Shown piece by piece: positions 12,501 through 24,557 of a stretch of DNA of 64,000 nucleotides. How positions within the stretch are numbered: position 1 is the first letter of the stretch; each line of letters begins with the position of its first letter. Under the pieces are notes generated by a model that did not search any database, had not been told where the DNA came from, and saw nothing but the letters and a program-made list of their open reading frames with translations. Origin of the DNA: Evernia prunastri (lineage: Eukaryota > Ascomycota > Lecanoromycetes > Lecanorales > Parmeliaceae); contig NKYR01000027.1 of the NCBI GenBank assembly GCA_003184365.1, positions 289,929-353,928 of the forward strand. Reading direction: 5' to 3'. Position numbers and translations under genes: made by a program.

Positions 12501-15500
12501 AGGGAGAGGACTGGGCAAGTGTTGCATGAAGTTCATCAATTTCTCGTCGAGAAGCAGGAAGATGACGTGGCGTGCTTTGAGCCTCTCTGCAATGCCTACC
12601 GGTCGTGGTTTGTTGACGTTGGGATTGAGAGATCTGCCCATGTCCTTGACAGGGTTCAACGACTTCTTTCTGCTGATGTTCAACCCTACAAACTTAGCGG
12701 ATTGCGAAAGGAGTACCCACGGCCTCTGCTCCTCCGAAGGGCCAACGTATATCATCTACAGCGACTGCGTCACAACTCCTATCCACGCCCAAAGACTGAT
12801 CTATCAAGGCAGCTCTTCATCGACCTTGCGCAATCCTCTGTGTCTGCTTACCGAGAGGTTCGTAGACATGCACAAAGTGCTGGGGAAGCTGCATTGAAAG
12901 CCATCATTGGAGCTCGATCCCTAGTAATTCCTCCACTACTTTCCGCACTGGAGACTGGAGTTAGAGACAATGATTTTGCCCGTATTAAAGGTGCCATGTA
13001 TTCGTTGTTCTTCGGCTCGCTGAATAAGACCATTGCTCGAGATTGGAGGTACGCCCCAACCTTGATCAAGACGTACATCTCTGCCAGCACAGCAGACAAG
13101 CCCTCTATACAGAAAATCTGTGCGGTTGCAACTATCCAAGTAATGGAGATGGGGAGACCTCAGGAGCAAATCGCGATTCTAGAGAGGGAATTCGTGCGGG
13201 CTGTCGCGCCAAAGAACGTTAACGTCCAGGGCATTATCGACAAGAAGAAAGCCAAACTTTCAGCAAAACGTTCTCAAATCGAGCGCAAGAAAGCGGCCCT
13301 GTCAGATGAGCTTGTTGACATGGCTAGAAAGTCGCACTGGAAGAAGGCAAGTCGCACTGCTGCTATCGTGATCACATTAGGTCTTCGGTTCCACGGCATT
13401 GCGTCCAAAAACATGATCGACCTGATTGCCCGAGGATCGATTGACTCGCATCCTGGCCTCAGAGGGCTCTACCAAGGGGCCATCCTTGCCGTGTTCACTC
13501 TTATCGACTGTCGGGCAGCTGCAAATCACAGCTATGAGGACTATATATTGGACAAGCAACAACTTCCCGCAAAATTGCAAGTCAGTGCCCGTCAGGATGA
13601 TCCAAACTGGACTTCAGAATACCTTGCAAGCTTCGCTCAAGCGGACGCGGAATACTACGTCGATCACGATCATCCAGGCTGGCTAGCCTGGAATAAGACT
13701 CTGCCTGCATATCAAACAAATCCCAAGACCGATTTGGATTATGACGACGCCGAGAAAACTGCTCGTGGACAGATAGGGCAAATACTAGATCGGTCGTGGT
13801 TCTCGTCGTTTTTCGGATACTTGAAACAAGAACCGCGTGATACTGCAGCTGATCGGTTCCGCGTATCTAACGTTATGCTGCTCAATTATGCTTTCGACCT
13901 CATGTATTCTAGCCAGACAACTACAAATCTGTCTGAGATTAAAGAGGAAATTCGGAAGATCTGGACTGATGGATCGGACAAACATCAGCACCGTGCCACC
14001 GCCGAGATACTGGCGGCGTTACTTCAATCAACGGTCGATAAGCCGCTCGCAATGCGTACCGAGATCTGGCAGTACGTTTACCCCATGGTTCAACAGGCGT
14101 TGTCCGATGGCTTGACCCCAGAAAATCTCACTTACTGGAACACTTTTTTGCAAATACTCACACAGGGCAAAGATCCGCGGCGGTCTTGGCCCCTTATTGA
14201 TTGGCTTGCGTCCTTTAAGTTGGATATGGAGTCTAATGCAGCATTCAAGGAAAGCTCAAAAATCAAATTATTGCAGACCTGTGTAAGCAATTTGGGCTGG
14301 CACTTCCAACTCGATAAGCCGGTCATTGAAGACTTTCTTCTGCACCTTGATCATCCGTACAAAGGAGTCCGTGAAGCCATGGGTCACTCGTTGTCAATCT
14401 TATATCGCACACGCTATCATGAGTCCTACAAGGATGTGCCTACACTAATCAAGAGTCAGAGGGAGGCGTCTTCTTTAGGCATCAAACCGTACCAGCCCAC
14501 TCAGGACTTCGTTGAGACTATTCACGAGGTTTTTGAACGACTGGAGAGATGGAGGCAGGAGCGCACCCCAGGCCAACAAACCCCCTCTTCATATACGTCT
14601 GGCGGTAAGACTGTCTTGCTGTGGCTCGATATGACATTGTCATCTTTTGAATGCACTCAGCTTCTGCAGTTTTTCCCCAATGTATTCATGGAGCAGTTGC
14701 TCTACATGATGGATGTCCGAGAAGACCAAGAACTACAGGGTCTTGCATACCACGTCTTCCGGCACATCCCAAACATACCTCACCGCATTGGAGAGGATGC
14801 ACAACTGATTGATGCGCTGATTCGAATTGGAACAACCTCGCCTCTGTGGCATCAGCGCCTTCGGGTTCTCATCAACATGCAGGTCATCTACTTCCGCCGT
14901 CTCTTCCTCATCTCCTCCGACCATCAACAACGTCTTCTCGCTTGCGTGGCCACTATGCTGGAAGACACACAACTCGAAGTCCGTCTTGGAGCCTCGACTA
15001 CGTTATCAGGCATGATACGATGTTCACCTGCAGCGCTACGCTCCAAGGTCGTGCAAGTCTTCAACAAGAAATTCTCGAAGATGCTTCTCAGTTCTCCCCT
15101 TCCCAAGAAGCCGAAGAACGCCCTGTCCGAACCAAGCACGGGGACAAGCACCCCGACGCCCGAGCAGAGCAAGCTCATCCTGACACGGCACGCATCCGTC
15201 CTCGGCCTCGGCGCTCTCGTGCAAGCGTTCCCCTACACGTCGCCGCCGCCGTCGTGGATCCCGGGCGTCCTGACGACGCTCGCGAACAAGGCCAACAACG
15301 ACCCGGGCATGGTGGGCATGAGCGTGAAGAGCATCCTGAGCGATTTCAAAAAGACCAGGCAGGATACGTGGCAGATGGATCTCAAGGTAAGCAGCCTTTT
15401 TCTGTGGTATTTGTTGCCTGCGATTCCGAGAGGGAAGATCGCTAACGGAACTCGTTTTTTTTGTAGGCCTTTTCGCAGGAGCAGGCGGAAGATTTGGACG

Positions 15501-15529
15501 GGGTCCTGTGGAAAAGTTACTTCGCCTAG
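9503..15529 (+). CDS. BLM10: Proteasome activator Blm10/PA200
   Basis: Three exons (9503-9945, 9998-15386, 15467-15529) give about 1964 residues, between human PA200 (about 1843) and yeast Blm10 (about 2143). The first junction joins LTK to RKHYLRPCTDLTLDWRPL. The last intron (80 nt, GTAAGC donor, TTGTAG acceptor) joins MDLK to AFSQEQAEDLDGVLWKSYFA, the family C-terminus. The protein is a HEAT-repeat solenoid that caps the 20S core particle in the nucleus and cytosol and stimulates ubiquitin-independent peptide or histone degradation. An acidic insert (about residues 760-800, rich in D and E) is visible. The C-terminal tripeptide is YFA rather than the yeast YYA form of the HbYX docking motif. 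The open frame that runs past 15386 is intron read-through. Confidence 0.93.
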
Positions 15530-16599
15530 CCGGACTCGTCGTTCGGACCCAGGGGACCGCTCTCAAGATCGCGACCTTACGTACATAATATTCCCTGGAC
15601 AAGGAGCGTAAGCGATGAGCTTTGGCGGGGTTGGCGGGGTTGGCGGAGTTGGCGGGGGAGAGGGGGAAGGGAAGAGTTCTCGCTGCTATTTCCCCTCAAA
15701 TCTACTTTCTGTCATTCCCTTGGGTGGTATGTAACCCTCAGTACGTGCATTGTGCAATAGATAGATAGAGCGTACATGGGTTCACTAAAGCATTGAAGCG
15801 ACTTGTTCTATATGTATGGGCATTGCGAGGGACATTATTGTTAGAAATTATTCACCGTGTCGGCGCTCTCTGCGCCGTTACATGCGATTTAATTACGGTA
15901 GACTAGTTCCATCCATCTCATTCGAGCTGGTTTTTTTATGTAAACTTTGACCTAAGGCCCTTCGTGTCCCGCCGCCCAGAAGGTGCTCGCTTCATGTCTC
16001 GAGGTTATCTCCAAGTCGCCTGCTTCTCAAGGGCCTCTTGGATCTTGCTTCGCCCGATCGATCCTCTTCGATTCGTGAAGCGCCCTGTGAGTATTTCAAT
16101 TTAGCTAAGCAAGCTAAGTGGAGGAACGTTTAAGTGCGGTTGGCAAAAGGCGCTACTGGCATGATGCTCGAAAGTTGAGTAGATTGGAGGGGTAGAGGAT
16201 CCTTGGTGCTGTTGTTGAAGTGCAAGGCTGGATTGAGTGAACGATCTTGCCTGGTTGGTGTTCTTTGATGTCTTGGATGGTTTCGCGAATACCTTTGGTT
16301 AGGTTGTTGCATTTTGGGGTTCAATCATGTTGTAAGCATGCTTGACCCGTCCGTCGACAGCGGAGATCGCAATCAGCAGCGGCGCCGAGATGAAGACGTC
16401 GTGGAATGGGCTAGCAGAGATTCCACTCGAGGGCAGTCGTTCGCGCTGGATTAGAAACATCATCTCGCCTCAATCGGACAAGGCGCCCAGGAAGGCCATA
16501 CGTCGATTGTGTCACACGCTGACCAAATCTTGAATTCGTTTGTGGGCAGAGGGTCATTGAAAGCCAGAACACCCTGAGATCGGAGGCAGGGTCCGTCTT
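15530..16599. other. Convergent intergenic region with small minisatellite
   Basis: About 1.07 kb between the 3' ends of BLM10 and CTU1. It starts with four imperfect copies of a 9-bp TTGGCGGGG unit (15622-15658) and a short GATA-type run near 15760. Otherwise it looks like 3' UTR sequence; no gene is supported. Confidence 0.55.
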
Positions 16600-17862
16600 T
16601 CAAGTCGGTTGGCCGGGAATAACTGTCAGGCCCTCCATCCGCCGCGTCAGTGTAGGGCTATTCTCTTCCTCGTCGACGCTGACTTGGATCTGCGTCTTGG
16701 GTCTGTTTCGGTTGAGGCCTTCGAGCAGCATACACGCTTTGCAAACTTCTTGACTGGACAAGTATCCGCACCGAGCACACTTGCCCATTTGCTGCTTGGG
16801 CAGTTTCTTGGGCATCCGAGTGGAGCCTTTGCAGTTCCGGTCGTGCTTTTGTCCCTGAACTGTGACTTCGGTCTCCTTGTCGTGAGCCCCTTCGTTCTGC
16901 AGGAGTTGCTTTTCCATGTCAGCCATCTCGCCTCCGCTCGCCCTTCCATTGACACTTCCACAACCGCCGCCTCCTTCAGCTTCACCTTCTATGACAAGCA
17001 CGTCTTTGCCACCTTTGCGGCCTCCACTCACCTCCTCCGGCACTAACCTTGCCATATCTTCCCCACTTCGCACAACATCCAGAATAGCACTCGGCCTTAC
17101 CCTCTCCAGAGACTTGATCAGCGTCCTCGCGCTCCCCCGGAAAGCCTCCGGGCTATAGATACATTCCGTAGTGAAGTAATCCAAACCCTTGTGGTGTGCA
17201 TACAGGACTATCTCCTTCTCATATGCATATTTCAGCGGCTTGCTTCTCTTGATATCGCTCGCCGCACTTGATGTGACAATGCTCGTAACCCTGGCTAGGC
17301 GAGGCAGATCACCTCGCAAAAGATTCATCATGACGGTTTCAGCGATATCGTCGGCATTATGCCCTGTGACAACGTGCTTTATGTCGAGGCGTGCAGCTCC
17401 GCGGTCAAGTGCCTGCCGTCGGAAGACGCCGCAGTAGGTGCAATTACCCTTCTTGCCGATCTGCGAGACCACTTGATCCATTGTCCAGCCATAGAGCTCA
17501 TCGTAGCCGACTATCTCCAAAGGCATATCATATTGCACAGCATTCCTTTTAACAGTTTCGAGGCTGTCATCTCGGTAGCCCTTTATGCCCTCGTCTATTG
17601 AAAGGAGCCGCAGGTTCAGGCCGTAATGGTAGCGCTCGTTCAGAGTCTTCAACACCGATGCTAGCACTGTAGAGTCTTTGCCTCCGGAGGCGCCAATTGC
17701 GACTCGTTCGCCGGGAGAGAATAGAGAGTTGGCGGTAATGGTGTTATGGATCTCGGTCTCGAAGAGGGTTATGAAACAGGCTTTGCAGAGCTTTTGATGG
17801 TTCTTGGGGCGGATGATAAGCGCTCGGTTGGCGTTGCAGAGAGCACATGGGGCCGGTGGCAT
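16600..17862 (-). CDS. CTU1: Cytoplasmic tRNA 2-thiolation protein 1
   Basis: A single exon of 420 residues. The Ncs6/Ctu1 subunit of the cytosolic thiolase installs the 2-thio group on wobble uridine-34 of Lys, Glu and Gln tRNAs, with Ncs2/Ctu2 and the Urm1 sulfur relay. Visible features in order: an N-terminal zinc site (CALCNANRAL, then KLCKACF), the PP-loop ATP-binding motif SGGKDST (about 58-64), the GNCTYCGVFRRQALDRGA signature with catalytic-type cysteines, the TGHNADDIAETV motif, and a C-terminal CARCGYLSSQEVCKACMLLEGLNR zinc site after a low-complexity linker. That Gly/Glu/Lys-rich linker (about 280-350) is longer than in yeast. The ATG at 17862 places the first zinc site at its usual position; an in-frame ATG at 17913 would add 17 unconserved residues. 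Confidence 0.95.
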   Translation of the reverse strand: MPPAPCALCNANRALIIRPKNHQKLCKACFITLFETEIHNTITANSLFSPGERVAIGASGGKDSTVLASVLKTLNERYHYGLNLRLLSIDEGIKGYRDDSLETVKRNAVQYDMPLEIVGYDELYGWTMDQVVSQIGKKGNCTYCGVFRRQALDRGAARLDIKHVVTGHNADDIAETVMMNLLRGDLPRLARVTSIVTSSAASDIKRSKPLKYAYEKEIVLYAHHKGLDYFTTECIYSPEAFRGSARTLIKSLERVRPSAILDVVRSGEDMARLVPEEVSGGRKGGKDVLVIEGEAEGGGGCGSVNGRASGGEMADMEKQLLQNEGAHDKETEVTVQGQKHDRNCKGSTRMPKKLPKQQMGKCARCGYLSSQEVCKACMLLEGLNRNRPKTQIQVSVDEEENSPTLTRRMEGLTVIPGQPT

Positions 17863-18562
17863 GCTTCTTTCCTTACCCTGACACAGGCTGAGGCTTGTTG
17901 AGCAGGATATCAACCTGTCAATTTGGACTAGTATTCCATCCTTTGTCTGAGCTCCTTCTATCCCAGACTCGCCAAGACCAGCTACATCATACAGGTAAGG
18001 TCGAAAGTCGCAAGGTTGGTTTCACCGAAGTTTACCCGTTTAGGCGAAGTTTGAGCCCTTTCTTTGCAACGACCGCAAGTGCGCGTGATGCGCAAGTTGG
18101 TCCTTCCTCCGCCGTCCTGGTCGTCACTTCGCATCGAAGACATTCGATCTTTTCTTATCCCTATTATTAGTTTGCGGTTACTGAGAGAATAGGCCCGTCT
18201 GCATTAGCTGTATGTGGCTAATCTTTGTCCTTTGGTTCGGAAGGTCACGCTTGTACCCTCTCCTTGCAGCGGTCTGCAGCTAGAGAATCATCTCTGGCGC
18301 TCCATTCTCAAGCCATTCATGTTCTGCATTCTGCCCAGATATCTGCAAGTGAACAGCATCATAATCTCCATGTTTGCTGTTCCAACAACGGCTATCTTTC
18401 TTCGGCTGTCCGGCAACATTTCAGACAAATCATTTCAGCTGGCTAAAGACGTGTGGCTTCATGTTGCTTCAAGTAGCCTCATGTAACCATGACACCGAAC
18501 GCCAATTCAGCCTGAGCGCCTGCAGGCCACATGGACCAGTCACTTGACAGAGCGTCTGGTAT
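17863..18562. other. CTU1 upstream region
   Basis: About 0.7 kb with the CTU1 promoter. No conserved ORF is recognised. Confidence 0.5.
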
Positions 18563-18986
18563 TCACGCACCAGGTATCCTAAAAAAGCTGATTCCAACTG
18601 CAGCTGGGACATGGGAAGGGTACTTGCAGCGAAAACACGGCATATACGGAGTTCCTACATGATGATACTCATTACTCTCAGCTCGAGGCCTTTTGCAGTC
18701 TCCACAAATGCTTGAGTCCGTCTTGTGGAGACACGCTAAAGCGCACATCCGTAATTCCGACGCGTTTGCCTCTGCAGGTCCGGCAATACCACACGTTTTG
18801 GAGATTCCAACAACTGGCGCATATCATTGGATCTTGTGAACTGGGTTTGAGCGCGACGCGAGCGGACTTGGCTCCTCCTATACCAGGTCCAGGAGTAAGA
18901 TATGCACGGCGCCACAGGGGCCTCATCGAGTGACGACCGGTTTTAGCAGACCGTTTGGCTAAGGTCTGGGCCTCTGGGTAATTCAA
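18563..18986 (-). pseudogene. Possible frameshifted CxxC zinc-ribbon ORF
   Basis: Two overlapping minus-strand frames each carry paired CxxC motifs. The upstream frame (18678-18986) has CASCWNLQNVWYCRTC followed by a GITDVRFSVSPQD segment. The downstream frame (18563 to about 18735) has ICGDCKRPR and PCFRCKYPSHVPA. Read together with one frame change they would give four CxxC pairs, as in a double zinc ribbon. No intron of credible size bridges the two frames, so a frameshifted or decaying small gene is the best reading. The family is not recognised, and chance cannot be excluded at this length. Confidence 0.25.
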
Positions 18987-20318
18987 GCGCTAAGAGAAGG
19001 TGGCCTGTGATGTTTTAGCTTAGCCCTACAGAGTCGGTTGCACCTCTGTTCATTCCCAGGAAACGAGTGTTCGCAGTTCGGATGTATCAAGCACGGCAAT
19101 GCTCGAGCACTGCATCGCATTGCGCGATGACAATGGACGAATAGAAGTGCATGATTGTTCATGTAGAGCAAGACTCGGAAGGCTGGCAGACGGGAGGGTG
19201 ATGGCGACTGGTTACCCGGGCATTGTGAAAAGATTGGTGTGGGTGCAGATGAAAGGGTGAGGTGAGGGTTGAATTGCCTCCTTCGCGCCGGCGTCCTACC
19301 TTAGTCCCAAAGGCTAACAAGTTAGCGCTGGAACTAAGCTCAAAAAAGTCTAGATCGCTTCGCGGACTTTTGTTGTAGGACGCCTGCTCCAGAAACCCCG
19401 TTTTTATCCAAAACGAGCTTCGTGTCAACAAATTTTTGAATCAATCACAGATCCATCAATTCTCATCAAAACCACTTAGAAATATATACTACGACGCGTA
19501 GAATTATATAGCGAATTCGTTAGTAACAAAATCTAACTCCCTACGGCAATATCCCGCGTTGTATACCTTACTAACCTTCGAGGACAGTTGACACCAGACC
19601 TATTACGTTCCCTATCTAAATGACCTAACCAACGGGTTACCTCTTTCCGGCAACGGGTCTCGGCGCTAGATTTCCTATCTCTCAGCGTCCGAGACCCTCC
19701 AAACACGGCATTCAAATCGAATTATCAATGATAGAAAGGGGGGGAGCATGTTGATCAAAAGTCCTAAACATGCCAAGACTTTTCGGATCCGGACCCGGAC
19801 CCGGACCCGATAGCCAAACTTGGGCCATCTTCCGAATATTACTATAAATTTCAGTATTCTAACTAGGGCAGTCGATTTTCGCTGTAGGCTTGGCATATTT
19901 AGAATAGAATACAAGAAACAGGGGGTTTTTGGTGCAGACCCCCTGCGGGGACCGACTCACTATGCAGCTAAAAATTAAAGTCACGGTCTAAGCAGGGGGT
20001 CGAAAGCTAATGGAGACAAGGGTTGAATGGTGGGGATTGATTAGGGCTTACTCTACTGGCCTTGGTAAGGAGGAAGAGGGAGGGGAAGAAGGTTGAAGAG
20101 GACTTGATATGCACAGCACAGAAGTTGCGTGGTTTTAGTTGTTTAGTAATTAAGAGTTAAGAGTAGAGTGTGATGCAAGCAAGATGCAATAATACGTAGG
20201 TACCTAGGTACTACTAATCGCCCATGCACGCGAGTCAGACCGTATCTTTAAATTGACAAGATTCTAATGGTATAGTAATCACAGTAATAATGATGATGAT
20301 GAAGACAACACCAATAAT
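18987..20318. other. Gene-poor AT-rich stretch
   Basis: No supported gene. It includes a short GGACCC tandem run near 19790-19808 and AT-rich DNA with many stop codons in all frames. A minus-strand ORF at 19533-19715 is slightly reminiscent of a retroelement gag region but is too weak to call. Confidence 0.4.
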
Positions 20319-20377
20319 AATAACAAAAACAATAATAAAAAATGTAATAACAGTACCAAGATCTAAAAATAATAATG

Positions 20378-20416
<39 letters not shown>

Positions 20417-20546
20417 GTAAAGAACTATAGAATTAAAAATCAGAAATGAATTGTAATAAAACAGAGTTAATAATNNNNNNNNNNNNNAATAACAAAAACA
20501 ATAATAAAAAATGTAATAACAGTACCAAGATCTAAAAATAATAATG

Positions 20547-20582
<36 letters not shown>

Positions 20583-20640
20583 GTAAAGAACTATAGAATT
20601 AAAAATCAGAAATGAATTGTAATAAAACAGAGTTAATAAT
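20319..20640. repeat. Duplicated 0.15-kb block flanking an assembly gap
   Basis: The block 20319-20474 (156 bp) is repeated at 20488-20640 (153 bp) on the same strand, with 13 Ns between (20475-20487). The copies appear identical except for the ATA microsatellite inside, which has 13 units in the left copy and 12 in the right. This is the signature of two contig ends that overlap but were not merged, so the true sequence probably has one copy. Confidence 0.85.
20475..20487. other. Assembly gap (13 N)
   Basis: Thirteen consecutive N characters. The flanks are near-identical, so the gap size is not meaningful. Confidence 0.99.
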
Positions 20641-23600
20641 GATATGAAATTGAAGGAAGAGGAAATGGTGGCAATTGTTCAAATGTCAAGGAAGATAGAG
20701 GGAAGGCTAATAGGTAGAGTACTGTAGTAAGCAATAATTATTATCTACCTTAGGTAAGCTATCTACTTATCTACTTTTTACCTTATGCAAGCTCGGGTGC
20801 CTGCAGGTACGAGTAGTCAGTACTACTGTACTTATCTATTCCCCAAGTAGTCAAGTGGCGTACTCGCAAGACTGGTACTGATACCGATAGTCTTTTCCCC
20901 GAATGCCGGAATGCCGAAACCTGGGGTCATCACGCTCCGTACCCAAAGTATTTTAGAGTGACACAAGTCAGAAGGGGATAAGGGATAGGGGTCTAATAAT
21001 AAGGGGTCAAGTACCGTATACCTGAATAAGTAGGAGAGGGGGAATAAGGATAATTGATAAACAAGGCAAAGGCTCGCAAGGAATAAAACATGGGGACGGG
21101 AATAATCAAAACATGGGGTAAGCGCGAGCCTATCAAGTCTAATTCCTCTCTGCCGGTCCTGGACTCCTGCTTCCTTTCGTCCTCTTACCCTTAGCCCGTT
21201 ACCGATTGACTTGATTACTAATGAGCTCTGACCACCCCTTCATTTCCCCCTCCTTTGATATCAGGGAAAGAAAAAACGCCAGGAGGGAAAAAGGATGTTT
21301 GGAACTTGATTTTATTCCCCTTAGCGGCATGGTCTGACGATGCGCACGAGATGGTGAGATGGCGAGATGGTGAACCTTACCGTACGCATTCAGCCGAGCC
21401 AATCCCCAAAAATCCCGACGCGACGCCAATCATGCCCGATCTGGACGAATCGTGCAGAACGCCATGGCTTCTGCTGGCTTGGTGTCGAACCTTTTTTTCA
21501 ACCAATCTTGGCAATCTGCATGACCATCGCTCCAGAATCCAGATCCACCAAAATATCCCAAACAGTCCTAGAGCCATCAGCCTAGCTTCTCTCAATCTCA
21601 ATCGACAAGTCTCAACCCTCCATCCGCTTTCTTTGACATCCACACCTCCCTCTCTCCAAACTTCCCATACCCTCTCACCCAAATCATCAAATTACCGACC
21701 TACCTATACCTTATCACTTGTTCGTCATCTGCTGCCCCACCTCATCTCGGCTTTTACTACAGCCAATGCCACCATGGTGATGCTGAAGCCTGAAGCATGA
21801 AAGCATGGAAGCATGAAAACAACAGCGTCCAGGACCTGATCCATTCTCCTGCAGCAAAGGCCAATCTGGCTATGTGATCAGTGATCACCACTGCATATGC
21901 CCATAACCTTGCTAACCTACCACTACCTAGCACAAGAATGCTCTCACTACTGCTCCTCTGGAGGCAGCTACTTTTCATACTGGCATATTTTACCGATTCT
22001 AGCCTTCGCACCAGTCGATGACCTTATTATACGTCATGTCAACTCAACAGCCATGCCATGCATCCACCTTGACTCGCAATCTTGCATTTATTCACGAACC
22101 ACTAACCACTCACCACCCTACTTCACTCGACTACCTCGACAAGACATGGCAAAACCGATGGGGCTGAATCATGGGCAACGCACTTCAAACGGTTTCTTCA
22201 AATAGCAACGCTTAGAACACACTACGTTCACAAAAGGCTAAGGTAGATGCGCGTACCGCGAAAGCAAAAAGGCAAAAAGCAAAAAGCAAAAGCAGTTAAG
22301 CGGTCACCGGTAGGCCAGAATGAAGCTCAGGACGTTAATAATAAGACCGACCTACGTACTGGAGTTTTCGTGGCTCCTTTAGACTCATGCTGGTAACCGA
22401 GTTTGAGTCAGATAAGACAGATTGCATCGCGCCAATGATCTCGCATGATTGAGGATCTGAAGATATAGCTTACGCATATTTCATGTGGCCACGATGCCTC
22501 GATCCCCGGTTCTCAAATCTCGACCATTTTTGCTTCAACAGATTGATGAAATACAGCCGCATTGGACCTACTTCTGTTGGGCAGGCGTCTTCTGAAAAGC
22601 AAGGTCTATCAAACACCGATCACGGCCAGTAGCACTACCTCGCTTGTCAAAAGTCTGTCCAACGAACCCTGGACCTAGTCTTCTGCATATCCGTCATGTC
22701 AAACCTACTACTTCACGTCAAACTTGCGTTGAAAGCGGCCGTAGTTGTAAAATCGTCCGATTCGATTGCATCTTTGGGTCTCGCGTATGACGCATTACCT
22801 GGTCTCATCGTCTACAATGATTGTTGGCCGGAGACAAGTACCACGATCGTAAATGGCCGCGGGAAACAACGAAGCGTACATCCGTCGTCCTGACGAGGCA
22901 GCCACGTTCTGCTCCAGATTTCCCATGCCTCTGACTGGGACATCGGTACGCGATCAAGCCAAGCCCAACGAAAATACTGCATTGGGGAAAAGTATAAGTG
23001 TCCAAATACCTACCTACAAAGTTGAGGAGGAATGAGGGGTATAAGCGTTCCCAGTAGAGAGTGATGGAGTTGTAAAGAATCGGCCATCTCCTGTGGATAC
23101 TATGTGTAATACCTACCGCCGGGCTACTAACTTTGGAGTAGGTGGAGTATTCTGTAATACCTAGACCTTCCCATCCATCACCCCTACGTCACTCACAACA
23201 GTACCAAAGACTGCACAGTGCTAGTATTGTTCAATTGCCTTGCCCCAATTTCCACGTCGACGTCTAAGGTCCGCTTGCCTCCATGCCTTGGAAATCATTA
23301 TCCCAAGCTTGGCACACTTCCTTGTTACCTTCGGTACGGGGTACATACATTCCTTGGCCAGCATTCGCAGGATTCTTTGCTGGGTGTATGGTTCGGGTCG
23401 GCAATCCTCCGGTTCCAAGGTTTGGACGATCAAATCAACAAGCAAGATGGAGCTTCCGCACTCGCTCCATTCTGTATGTATCCGGTACGAGGAAACCAAC
23501 TTTTGTCCAGGACTGCAAGCAGCCGAAGTTTCGCTGTCCTTTTGGCCTGTGAGGAAAGAGCGTTTCATTGAATCGCACGCGGCATTACCAAAGGGAAGAT

Positions 23601-24557
23601 TCCTCGATGCAGTTGTATAGAAATTTTGAATTTTTTTTCCCATCTGTCAGGCTCTCAGCAAACCTCCGTCTTTTTTCCCCAATCTTCACGGCAGTGACGG
23701 GAAGAAGTTCCCGGAAGCCGTCGATTTTTATGCTCCTCAGTCGCACCTCACAGGTTCTACAGTTGTCCACGAGCCTGGTCAGAGAGCAGGGGCTATCTGC
23801 AGAGCAAGTACCACTTGACTGTTGGACAGGTATGCCTTTACCTTTTCCGTCGCGTGCGCTTCTGACCCTACATAATCTACAAGGTTCAATCCGCAGGGCT
23901 AAGAAGTGAGGAGCTAAAGGGGTAGGAGTCTTGAAGTACTCGAAACTTTAAGAGCTAGGTATAGTAGTAGGTCGCTCAGAAGCTAAGTAGCAAAGAAGCC
24001 AAATTACCAAAAAGCTCTCTTGCTTGGAGCGAAGAAAGCGTAAAAAGCGAATCAACATCGTTTGACGCCGGACAACACTCTTAAGGCTAGAGGCTAGAAG
24101 AACCGTTCCCTTCCCTTTCCTCCCCCCCCCCTCCCTTCCCCCTCCTAAGTTTAACTTGTAACCCCCCAGCTCCTGAGCTTGCCCCCTCCCCAGTCCCCCG
24201 GAAAAAGACCCTTTACCCTTTACTTACTTATTTACTTACATACATACTGCCCCATCCCTCCCCCCGCCAAAGGGGTAAAGGCGACTCTCTCCATTTTACC
24301 AGATACATACATAACCAAGCAATCGGCCGTCTCCCGTTTCATCCTTTGCTCTTAAGATCGATTGGCATACCTTCATCCTACTCTTCACTTCTTCGGACAT
24401 CTCAAAGACCCAAACCATACTTTTCACTCGGACAAACATCCAAAAACTGTCAGACACTCGACACACTCATCCTGCCGTTCCCTCCCTCCCCCCGCATTTT
24501 ACTGCATTTCTCTGGAAACATTGCCCGAACCATTCATTCTCTTGCTATCCGCCGAAC
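20641..24557. promoter_or_regulatory. Long 5' region of the C2H2 regulator gene
   Basis: About 3.9 kb without a supported gene. Overlapping ORFs at 23218-23643 occur on both strands but look like chance. Near the right end the DNA becomes pyrimidine-rich (a C/T tract at 24110-24180 and a TTAC/ACAT run at 24220-24245), a common feature just upstream of highly expressed or regulatory fungal genes. Short upstream ORFs exist (for example from 24346 and 24362) and could act as uORFs in a long leader; this is inference. Confidence 0.4.

Noticed and set aside
15036..15602. 188-residue minus-strand ORF
   Set aside because: Antisense shadow of the BLM10 3' end.
15387..15611. Extended BLM10 reading frame past 15386
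   Set aside because: It is intron read-through; the spliced version restores the conserved C-terminus.
19533..19715. Possible gag-like retroelement remnant
   Set aside because: Only a faint resemblance (VSDAER, RCRKEV); no zinc knuckle, no reverse transcriptase and no LTRs.
23218..23643. Overlapping ORFs of 89-140 residues on both strands
   Set aside because: Open frames on both strands with no recognisable motif; likely chance.
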